Shown here: positions 42,625 to 50,267 of the stretch, piece by piece
Position numbering within the stretch: the first letter of the stretch is position 1
Layout: each line of letters starts with the position of its first letter
NCBI GenBank assembly: GCA_018368455.1
Contig: JAGZEG010000005.1
Span: 124,001 to 188,000 of the forward strand
Source of the DNA: Coriobacteriia bacterium
GTDB lineage: Bacteria; Actinomycetota; Coriobacteriia; Coriobacteriales; UMGS124
DNA: 64,000 bases
Direction of reading: 5' to 3'
The notes under the pieces: generated by a model
Databases searched by the model: none
What the model was told of the DNA's origin: nothing
Seen by the model: only the letters and a program-made list of their open reading frames with translations
Made by a program: the position numbers and the translations under genes

Positions 42625-44052
42625 GTGAACGTGATACAGGGTATCAAGAAGATGCTCAAACATATTCTTCCCCCTCCCACAGCCTCGTTTATGCGTGAGG
42701 TCACAAGGCTTGATCAGTCTATCGGGCAGACAGAAGAGTACCTTTCCAATACACTGGGACGCATATCCAAGCAGGTCGAACGCATGAATGCCCGATCAAT
42801 TCAAGACAATCTTGCGATAAGGAATTTACTTTCGCGAGATGACTCCTCGGTTGGGCGACTATTCGATCTGTTCGAATCGATGAATCGCGAAGACTTGCGC
42901 CAATATGCCAGCAATAAAGAATCGATGGAGTGGATTGCGGGATCAATCGATTCTCTCGTGGATCTGTGCAAAGAGGGCAATCTACAGGCAAATAACATAC
43001 CAGAGCTTATTACTGCAGTTCGTTCTCTGCAAAAAGAGAATAGTGAATTGATTTCTCAACAAAAAAGGAATAACGAACTTCTCCAAGATCTTAAAGACAG
43101 CATTGAATCGACGCAGCTCATCATAAGTTCTGATTACCGACGACTCAAAGATGAGATTAATGGTTTAGGCCGTCGAGCATTCATTAGGCAAGATGAGCTC
43201 CTCGATCCGAGCTTATATGCACATGCTTTGAGAATGTGGTATCAGAATAAAACTGGTTGCACATTGGATTTATATAATCCAACAACATATAATGAAAAAA
43301 TACAATGGCTTAAGGTATTCGATCACGATCCTAGAAAGACGGAACTTGCAGATAAACTAAAAGTGCGCGATTGGGTTGCGCGCAAAATCGGAGAGGAATA
43401 TCTTATTCCCTTGTGCGCCGTCTATGACCGAGCGGAAGAAATTGCGTTCGACACGCTGCCTGAGAGCTTCGTAATGAAGGCGACGCATGGGAGTGGGTGG
43501 AATCTGCTTGTGCCGTCCAAATCAGACATTACAGCCAATCTGTTGCTTAGCAAAGCTCGATCATGGCTTAACACGAATTTTGCTTTTGTAAATGGATATG
43601 AAATGCAATATAATGATATACCTAGAAAAATAATTATCGAAAAGTATTTGTCTAACAAAGATGGAAATTTAAATGATTATAAATTTTGGTGTTTTAACGG
43701 AAAAGTAGAATATATCCAGTACATCGCTGAACGTCGTACGGGCATGAAAATGCTATTTCTGGACACAGATTGGCGCCCAATGCCTTTTGTCTATGATCAT
43801 CCGCTTTTGGAAGATGTCGTAGAGCGTCCTGACAACCTATCTGAGATGCTGGAGCTGGCGGAGAAGCTCTCAAAGGGGTTCTGCCACGTTCGCGTGGACC
43901 TGTATCGGCTGGATGACGGTACAATCAAGTTTGGTGAGATGACTTTTTCGAGCGCCTCGGGCGTGGGAAGATGGCTACCTTCTGAAGCTGACACGCTTAT
44001 GGGGAAATATCTGTGCCTTCCGAAGGAGCAGCGCGATGCGGAATATTGCTAA
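42625..44052 (+). CDS. TupA-like ATP-grasp protein with N-terminal coiled coil
   Basis: 475 residues. Residues about 20-180 are predicted helical and heptad-rich (for example ELISQQKRNNELLQDLKD), probably a coiled coil. From about 195 the sequence matches TupA-like ATP-grasp proteins found in polysaccharide clusters: YNEKIQWLKVFDHDPRKTELADKLKVRDWV, FVMKATHGSGWNL (ATP-binding strand), IIIEKYL, DYKFWCFNGKVEYIQ and KFGEMTFSSASGVGRW. ATP-grasp ligases join a carboxylate to an amine, so it may attach an amino acid to a uronic acid, consistent with ugd just upstream (inference). GTG 42625 follows AAAGGAGA. The gene is AT-rich compared with the window and overlaps the next gene by 17 bases. Confidence 0.85.
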   Translation: MNVIQGIKKMLKHILPPPTASFMREVTRLDQSIGQTEEYLSNTLGRISKQVERMNARSIQDNLAIRNLLSRDDSSVGRLFDLFESMNREDLRQYASNKESMEWIAGSIDSLVDLCKEGNLQANNIPELITAVRSLQKENSELISQQKRNNELLQDLKDSIESTQLIISSDYRRLKDEINGLGRRAFIRQDELLDPSLYAHALRMWYQNKTGCTLDLYNPTTYNEKIQWLKVFDHDPRKTELADKLKVRDWVARKIGEEYLIPLCAVYDRAEEIAFDTLPESFVMKATHGSGWNLLVPSKSDITANLLLSKARSWLNTNFAFVNGYEMQYNDIPRKIIIEKYLSNKDGNLNDYKFWCFNGKVEYIQYIAERRTGMKMLFLDTDWRPMPFVYDHPLLEDVVERPDNLSEMLELAEKLSKGFCHVRVDLYRLDDGTIKFGEMTFSSASGVGRWLPSEADTLMGKYLCLPKEQRDAEYC

Positions 44053-47000
44053 AAACGGTGATGCAAAACTGGCCCCCTATGTCTCCATTGTCGTGCCTGT
44101 ATACAATGCCGAGCAGCATTTAGACGAATGTATTAATACTATCATACATCAAACATTAAAAAATATAGAAATATTACTTATCGATGATGGATCTGAGGAT
44201 GGAAGTCTCTCTATCTGTAGAGCCTATGCCGAGCAGGACAAGAGAGTCAGAGTCATCCACCAAGAAAACTGCGGTGCGTATGCTGCCCGTAATCTAGGGA
44301 TACAGCAGGCCCAAGGGGACTACATACTCTTTCTTGATTCAGATGATTTTTTTGAACTGGATTTGTGCGAAAGAACGTTTTGCTGTGCTCAAGAACGTAA
44401 TCTTGATATTTTGCTTTTTATGGCAGATGTATATTTGGAAGATACGAATAAATATAAAGACTCTAGTTGGCTAATTAATAAAAGACTTCTCGCAGACGTA
44501 CAAGAGGTTTTTTCTTCTAGGGATGTTGCTGAGAAGCTTTTTCTGATAGCTGCTGGTGGCCCGTGTAACAAGTTGTTCAAGCGCCGATTCCTAACTGAAA
44601 ATGAGATCACTTTTCCTAAGATGAGAAGTCTGGAGGATGTTCCCTTTGTCTATTATGCGATGGCTCTCGCTGATAGAATTTCCTTTCTCGACAAAACCCT
44701 AGAGCATTATCGAAAGAAGTCTCAGGGCGACGGACTTGTTCAGCAGGCTCAGTATCATCCGACTAGGATTTACGAGTCATATAAGATACTCAAAGATCGC
44801 TTACAGGGGAAGCAGATATTTGATATTTTTGAGCAGACATTTATCAATAGATCTGTTTCTGATTTTATCGATCAGTATGAGTATGTTATATCTGATAGTG
44901 AAACAAAAAAATACTTTAAACTGTTTTATAATAAAATTATAGCAAATGACTTCCGTATCTCTGATAAGACTAATGAATATTATATTGATATAAAAATATA
45001 TAATCGATTAAAAATGCTAATGGATAATACATCTGATATTGAAATAAATAATCAAGATCCTGAAGTATCAATTATAGTGCCCGTATATAACAATGCTCCT
45101 TACCTTAGACAGTGCTTGAATAGTCTAATTGATCAATCTTTTAAAAATATCGAAATTATACTCGTAGATGACGGTTCAACCGACAGCTCTCTGCAGATCC
45201 TAAGAGAATACGAAATGATAGATTCTCGTATCCAAGTTTTAACTCAAGACAATGAATACGCTGGGGCTGCTCGAAATGCGGGCATGAAGGTTGCTCGGGG
45301 AAACTACTACCTGTTTCTTGACTCTGATGATTTTTTCCACGTAGATATGGTACTTTATTTATATCATGTGGCTAAACAATACGATTCTGATATCGTATTG
45401 TGTGATGGATATTACTATGATAATGATAAAAAAATAAATACGCCTGCAAGAATGCTGCTTCAACGGTATAATATACCTAAAACGATGCCCTTTTCATACA
45501 AAGATAACCCTGACAAGATACTGCATATGACAATTGATTGTCCGTGGAACAAGCTCTTTAAAGCTTCGTTTATCAAAAACCATGGACTTGTATTTCAACA
45601 GATTAGGTCAGCAAATGATGTTTACTTTGTTGACTCTGCCATATTGCTTGCTGATCGTATTGCCGTTTGTGATAGGAAACTCATCCATTATCGTACAAAT
45701 GTCCATACGAGCCTTCAGGCAACTCGCTCGAAAGAACCTTTGAACTTTTATGAAGCACTTACGGCGGTAAAAAACCGAATGCTATACGAGCCGCGTTATT
45801 CTGAAATCTCTCGGTCCCTCGTTTCTCTTTTTGTCACGGGGTGCCGGACTCATCTCGATCGCGCAAAAAACGATCAAGAGTTCCTCCTTCTGTATTCTTT
45901 TTACAACCAAATAGCGTTTAAAGAATGGAATATTGACTCATTACCAAAAGAAGATTTTGTTTATGTTGATGATTGGAAGTGGATTCACTCAGTATTGGAG
46001 CTGAGCCCGACAGCCTATCTTCTTCTTAAATGGAGATCTGCATCAGTTTCGGCACCGTCCTCTGTACAGAAGGCCGGGACTAACAAGGGGATGCTCTCCA
46101 ATACAGCGGGTGGGAAAACGCTATCGCAGACCGCAGAGTGCGATGACGGCTCCGTTGACAGGATTAAGTACTATCGGTCCTACAAAATTGGATGTGCACT
46201 CACGTGGCTGCCTCGCAAGGTTCGCGGCCTTGCTCGCTGCTTCCACGAGCATGGGATGTCCTACACCTTGCGGCGTATCCCAGAGCATTTTGGTATTCCC
46301 GCCAACGCTGAAATGCAGAAGATCTCCCGTGGTGTCAACGAGGCATCTCGCCCAACTCCAGTTATCGTGAGCCTCACGTCCTTCCCTGACCGGATCAATA
46401 GCGTGCACAAGGCAATCGAGTCCCTTTTGGCTCAGACTGTTAAACCGGACATGGTTATCCTTTGGCTAGCCTCGTCTCAGTTTCCTCACAAGCTACGAGA
46501 TTTGCCAATCTCGCTTCTTCGCTTGCGTCGGCTTGGATTGACCATCCGTTGGTGTGACGATATACGTAGCCATAAAAAATATTACTATGCAATGCAAGAG
46601 TACCCTGATGCAATAGTAATTACTGCTGATGATGATCTGTATTATCCAAGTGATACTGTTGAGATTTTATTAAATGGACACAAGCGTTTTCCCACATATG
46701 TTTGCGCGACACGGTGTCATGTTATCGGTTTCGATCAAGATGGCAAGGTCCTCCCTTACAAGCTGTGGGAGAAGGAACAATCTCGGTTCCTCGATACCCC
46801 TTCGATGTTGCTCTTTTCTACAAGCGGAGCAGGAACACTTTATCCGCCGCACTGCATGTCTGAGCACCTGTTTGATCGCGATGTTTTTGAGACATCGTGT
46901 CCGACGGCTGACGATGTTTGGCTTAAGACGATGCAGACTGTTGCGGGCGTGAAGACGGTTCAAATAGCGCCAAATCGGCCGCTTAACTATATTGAGGGCT

Positions 47001-47116
47001 CGCAAGAACGGACTCTTACACAAGTGAACGTTGATCTGGATGGAAACGACAAGCAGATCGCCTTCCTTAACGAGGCATATCGGGGCTCGTGGGATAAAAG
47101 GCTGCTTCATGACTAG
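44036..47116 (+). CDS. Three-domain glycosyltransferase (GT2-GT2-third GT-A)
   Basis: 1026 residues. Domain 1 (about 13-260): VSIVVPVYNAEQHLDECINTI, DDGSEDGSL, ILFLDSDDFF. Domain 2 (about 341-600): VSIIVPVYNNAPYLRQCLNSL, VDDGSTDSSLQIL, YLFLDSDDFF. Both have the DxD metal site and look active. Between about 711 and 733 sits the basic signature RSYKIGCALTWLPRKVRGL, which is C-terminal in other proteins here. Domain 3 (about 770-1026) is a different GT-A-like enzyme: VSLTSFPDRINSVHKAIESLL, VITADDDLYYP and TADDVWLKTM. The first two thirds are strongly AT-rich with rare-looking codons; the last third returns to window-like composition, suggesting a mosaic gene. ATG 44036 overlaps the upstream gene. 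Confidence 0.88.
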   Translation: MRNIAKNGDAKLAPYVSIVVPVYNAEQHLDECINTIIHQTLKNIEILLIDDGSEDGSLSICRAYAEQDKRVRVIHQENCGAYAARNLGIQQAQGDYILFLDSDDFFELDLCERTFCCAQERNLDILLFMADVYLEDTNKYKDSSWLINKRLLADVQEVFSSRDVAEKLFLIAAGGPCNKLFKRRFLTENEITFPKMRSLEDVPFVYYAMALADRISFLDKTLEHYRKKSQGDGLVQQAQYHPTRIYESYKILKDRLQGKQIFDIFEQTFINRSVSDFIDQYEYVISDSETKKYFKLFYNKIIANDFRISDKTNEYYIDIKIYNRLKMLMDNTSDIEINNQDPEVSIIVPVYNNAPYLRQCLNSLIDQSFKNIEIILVDDGSTDSSLQILREYEMIDSRIQVLTQDNEYAGAARNAGMKVARGNYYLFLDSDDFFHVDMVLYLYHVAKQYDSDIVLCDGYYYDNDKKINTPARMLLQRYNIPKTMPFSYKDNPDKILHMTIDCPWNKLFKASFIKNHGLVFQQIRSANDVYFVDSAILLADRIAVCDRKLIHYRTNVHTSLQATRSKEPLNFYEALTAVKNRMLYEPRYSEISRSLVSLFVTGCRTHLDRAKNDQEFLLLYSFYNQIAFKEWNIDSLPKEDFVYVDDWKWIHSVLELSPTAYLLLKWRSASVSAPSSVQKAGTNKGMLSNTAGGKTLSQTAECDDGSVDRIKYYRSYKIGCALTWLPRKVRGLARCFHEHGMSYTLRRIPEHFGIPANAEMQKISRGVNEASRPTPVIVSLTSFPDRINSVHKAIESLLAQTVKPDMVILWLASSQFPHKLRDLPISLLRLRRLGLTIRWCDDIRSHKKYYYAMQEYPDAIVITADDDLYYPSDTVEILLNGHKRFPTYVCATRCHVIGFDQDGKVLPYKLWEKEQSRFLDTPSMLLFSTSGAGTLYPPHCMSEHLFDRDVFETSCPTADDVWLKTMQTVAGVKTVQIAPNRPLNYIEGSQERTLTQVNVDLDGNDKQIAFLNEAYRGSWDKRLLHD

Positions 47117-47205
47117 AGAGTGAGGCATGACGCCCTCTCTGCCGACATTTCAATATACCTGTCCACTGGGGCAGTGGGCAGGTATTCAAGAAAGAAGGAG
47201 ATAAA

Positions 47206-48240
47206 ATTAGCGAACTCGTTTCTCTCGTTGTCCCAGTGTATGGCGTCGAGAAGTATCTGCCTGCCTGTATGGATTCCATACTGGGACAGACATACCGGCA
47301 CATCGAGGTGATTCTCGTCGATGACGGCTCTCCAGATGGCTGCCCGGCCCTGTGTGACGCGTATGCGCGGCAAGATGCTCGTGTGCGCGTCATCCACAAG
47401 GCAAACGGTGGTCTGTCTGATGCGCGCAATGCTGGCTTGGATGTCGCGACGGGCGGCCTCATCGGTTTCGTAGATTCCGACGACATCATTCATCCGGAAA
47501 TGGTCGAGCGCTGTGCCGGGGCACTAGAAGCTGAGGCTGCTGACATCGTGGCCTGTAGCTTCATTGAGTTTCCCGAAGGGGCTGACCCTCGGGAAAACTG
47601 CGATGACGCAGAGGAGAACCGTCTCATCAAGAGACGCGGCGTTTCAGAACGGCGCGCCCTCGATCCTCATGACGCCGTCGAGTTGCTATTGCGCGACGAT
47701 GAATTGCAGAACTATGTTTGGAACAAGTTGTTCCGCCGTGAGCTCTGGCAGGGTATCCGATTCCCTGTTGGGCAACAATTTGAAGATGTTAATACGACAT
47801 ATAAGCTATTTGAGCGAGCAAGGCGTGTCGTGCTGTTGCCTGATAGTCTCTACTTCTATCGACTCCGCGGGGACGGCATCGTGAGAAGCCGGACGCTGGC
47901 TGGAGAGCTTGACTGCGTCGGCGCCAACCTCGAGCGTTACGAAGCACTTTCCCAGCGATACCCCCGCATGTGCGAGACGATGGAGGACGGGATCATTCGC
48001 GCCATGGTGCGCCTGTGGCCGCTGGTCTGGCAAGAACGTCGTACCCTTTCCCCCGCCCTGAGAAAGCGCCTTGCGAGTTTCTCTGCGTTTGCTCGTGCGC
48101 ATGCCGGTTCTCCGGCGTTGCGGGCAAGCTTTGGAATAACAGGGCGTCTAACAACGTGCCTCATCGTGTATCCCCACGCATGGTCGTGGATGCTTGCGTG
48201 GATGCTGTATCGTGCGTACCGTTCCAGACATGACCTGTAA
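47206..48240 (+). CDS. Glycosyltransferase family 2 protein with an apparent ATT start codon
   Basis: About 344 residues, GT2. LVSLVVPVYGVEKYLPACMDSIL, VDDGSPDGCPALCDAYA, NGGLSDARNAGLDVATGGLIGFVDSDD, and later NYVWNKLFRRELW and FEDVNTTYKLFE are typical. The first beta strand (LVSLVVPVYG) begins before any ATG, GTG or TTG: the first such codon, GTG 47236, would remove it. ATT 47206 lies 5 bases after a perfect AAGGAG, and no other start exists back to the TGA at 47128. I therefore place the start at ATT. A hairpin (about 47158-47182) stands just upstream. Ends with hydrophobic and basic residues, possibly membrane-associated. Confidence 0.85.
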   Translation: MSELVSLVVPVYGVEKYLPACMDSILGQTYRHIEVILVDDGSPDGCPALCDAYARQDARVRVIHKANGGLSDARNAGLDVATGGLIGFVDSDDIIHPEMVERCAGALEAEAADIVACSFIEFPEGADPRENCDDAEENRLIKRRGVSERRALDPHDAVELLLRDDELQNYVWNKLFRRELWQGIRFPVGQQFEDVNTTYKLFERARRVVLLPDSLYFYRLRGDGIVRSRTLAGELDCVGANLERYEALSQRYPRMCETMEDGIIRAMVRLWPLVWQERRTLSPALRKRLASFSAFARAHAGSPALRASFGITGRLTTCLIVYPHAWSWMLAWMLYRAYRSRHDL

Positions 48241-48250
48241 AGGAGTGTCT

Positions 48251-49363
48251 ATGGCGCCTCTCGTTTCGATAGTGATGCCTGTCTATAACGGCGGGCCATA
48301 TCTGCGGCGCTGCCTCGACGGCATTCTCGCTCAGACCCTGACGGACTTTGAGCTGATTGCAGTTGACGACGCTTCAACTGACGAAACGCCCGCCGTGCTT
48401 TCGTCGTATGCCATGAAGGACGAACGCGTCAGCGTGATCACACATGCCAGTAACCTTCACGCGGGCTCCTCGCGTAACGATGGCCTGGATGCCGCTCGCG
48501 GTGCGTACGTGCTGTTTCTCGATGCCGACGACCTATTCGAGCCGACTTTGCTCGAGCGTGCGGTCGCATGCGCCCAGCGGGCAAAGGCGGAGGTCGTGCT
48601 CTACGGCGCTGATGAGTTTAGGGGAAAACCTGGCAATTGGGTTGACGCGCCCTACCTCAATTCGGCCTTCGTTCCCAGAAAGCAGCCGTTCAGCTGGGAA
48701 GATGTTCCAAATCGTATCTTTCAAGTTTGCACCCCAGAACCATGGACAAAGCTGTTTCTCCGCTCGTTTGTGCAAGGGGAGGGGCTTCGTTTCCAGGGGA
48801 TGCAAAACGCCAACGACCTCTATTTCACAATGGCGGCGCTTGCGCTGGCGACTCGTATTGCGACTTGCCCTGATCGCCTCGTCCACCATCGCGTGGGACG
48901 TGCTGGTAGTATCCAGGGGCGCAAGTCCGCCGAACCGCTTGCTTTTCTCGAGGCGCTGCGCGCTTTGCAGAAGACGTTGAAACAGAGATGCCTGCTCGGC
49001 CCTCTCTCTGTGAGCTTTGCAAACCTGGCACTGTTTCACTGTATATACAATCGACAAGCTCCGGCCGATTGGGCGTGTGTATTCTCGGAGCTCGGAGTCC
49101 TCGGGCTTTCTCGAAAAGAGCTTGCTATTGAGAGCGACTATCGCCTGTTTGTTGAGATGGCGCTCGAATCCTCCGATGAGCGACTTGGCGAGCTCGGATA
49201 CGGTGCCGAGTTCTGGCGAGAGGCAGCCCGCTGCGAGTTGTGTCGCTCGCGGGAGAGCGAGGCCGAGCTATGCCGCGTTAAGGAGTCAGCGTCATTTAGG
49301 CTTGGCTCATCGCTTACCCTCCTGCCAAGAAAGCTCCGATCAGTCCTGTCCCCTGGCGACTGA
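48251..49363 (+). CDS. Glycosyltransferase family 2 protein
   Basis: 370 residues: LVSIVMPVYNGGPYLRRCLDGIL, VDDASTDETPAVL, GSSRNDGLDAARGAYVLFLDADDLFE (metal site DADD). The middle segment PEPWTKLFLRSFV and GMQNANDLYFTMAAL resembles the second domain of the large 44-47 kb protein. The C-terminus carries a short coiled coil and the shared tail SASFRLGSSLTLLPRKLRSVL. ATG 48251 follows AAAGGAG at good spacing and lies 10 bases after the previous stop, so the two genes are co-transcribed. GC content is back to the window norm. Confidence 0.9.
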   Translation: MAPLVSIVMPVYNGGPYLRRCLDGILAQTLTDFELIAVDDASTDETPAVLSSYAMKDERVSVITHASNLHAGSSRNDGLDAARGAYVLFLDADDLFEPTLLERAVACAQRAKAEVVLYGADEFRGKPGNWVDAPYLNSAFVPRKQPFSWEDVPNRIFQVCTPEPWTKLFLRSFVQGEGLRFQGMQNANDLYFTMAALALATRIATCPDRLVHHRVGRAGSIQGRKSAEPLAFLEALRALQKTLKQRCLLGPLSVSFANLALFHCIYNRQAPADWACVFSELGVLGLSRKELAIESDYRLFVEMALESSDERLGELGYGAEFWREAARCELCRSRESEAELCRVKESASFRLGSSLTLLPRKLRSVLSPGD

Positions 49364-49424
49364 TTGGCTAAAAGATCCTTGCCGTGGAGGTTTGGACAGC
49401 GCTGATGTCAAGATGGAACCCGCT

Positions 49425-49433
49425 TGCTATAAT
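49425..49433 (+). promoter_or_regulatory. Extended -10 promoter for the ABC exporter operon
   Basis: TGC-TATAAT (TG at 49425-49426, TATAAT at 49428-49433) is a full extended -10, with only a weak -35 match (ATGTCA, 49405-49410, 17-bp spacing). The exporter's ATG follows 45 bases later, giving the transport genes their own promoter. Confidence 0.7.
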
Positions 49434-49478
49434 TAAAAATTCCGACTGTGGAGCTTATACGCCACGTATGGGGGTCGA

Positions 49479-50258
49479 ATGCTGCAGAGGGTGGCCCAGA
49501 GGTTGAAGGAGCACCAGTTCCTCTTCGAGGAGCTTGTGGCTCGCGACTTCAAGACCAAGTACAAGCGAACAGTGCTTGGCATGTTGTGGAGCGTACTGAA
49601 CCCACTGCTCATGTTGCTCGTCATGCGAGTGATCTTTACGCAGTTCTTTGGGAACAGCATCGATCACTACACCACCTACCTCTTCTGCGGCAACCTCATC
49701 TACAACTACTTCAACGAGGCCACGAGCCAGGGTATGACGTCCCTCTCGGCTAACTCGGCCATCTTCACGAAGGTCAACGTTCCCAAATACATGTTCTTGC
49801 TCTCAAAGAACGTTCAGACGATTATCAACTTCGGCATCACACTCTGCATATTCTTCGTCTTTTGCGCTATTGACGGCATCACGTTCCGTTGGGAGTTCTT
49901 CTGTCTCCTCTTCCCGATAGCCTGCCTCATGATGTTCAACATCGGTGTGGGGCTTATCCTCTCGGCCCTGTTCGTCTTCTTCAAAGACATCCAGTACCTT
50001 TGGGGCGTCTTTACGATGCTGCTCATGTACATGTCGGCCATCTTCTACACGACGACGAGCTACTCGCCGCTCATTCAGCACGTCTTTCTGTGCAACCCCG
50101 TCTACGTGTACATCACGTACTTCCGCCAGATCGTCATCGACGGCATGGTGCCCTCGCTCGGCCTGCATGCCCTGGCGTTTGGCTATGCCGCGCTTGCCGT
50201 CATCATCGGCGCTGTGATCTACAAGAAGAAGAACCACGACTTCCTCTACTACGTGTAA
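49479..50258 (+). CDS. Polysaccharide/teichoic-acid ABC transporter permease (TagG/Wzm type)
   Basis: 259 residues with six hydrophobic segments, the ABC-2 permease that moves lipid-linked glycans across the membrane. FEELVARDFKTKYKRTVLGMLWSVLNPLLMLLVM is the classic N-terminal block of the TagG/RfbA(Wzm) family; YLFCGNLIYNYF, NPVYVYITYFRQIV and the late basic KKKNHDFLYYV agree. Paired with the ATPase 9 bases downstream. The partner resembles TagH, so the pair is a TagGH-type exporter that secretes a finished polymer from the cytoplasm. Start ATG 49479. Confidence 0.93.
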   Translation: MLQRVAQRLKEHQFLFEELVARDFKTKYKRTVLGMLWSVLNPLLMLLVMRVIFTQFFGNSIDHYTTYLFCGNLIYNYFNEATSQGMTSLSANSAIFTKVNVPKYMFLLSKNVQTIINFGITLCIFFVFCAIDGITFRWEFFCLLFPIACLMMFNIGVGLILSALFVFFKDIQYLWGVFTMLLMYMSAIFYTTTSYSPLIQHVFLCNPVYVYITYFRQIVIDGMVPSLGLHALAFGYAALAVIIGAVIYKKKNHDFLYYV

Positions 50259-50267
50259 GGCGCCGCC

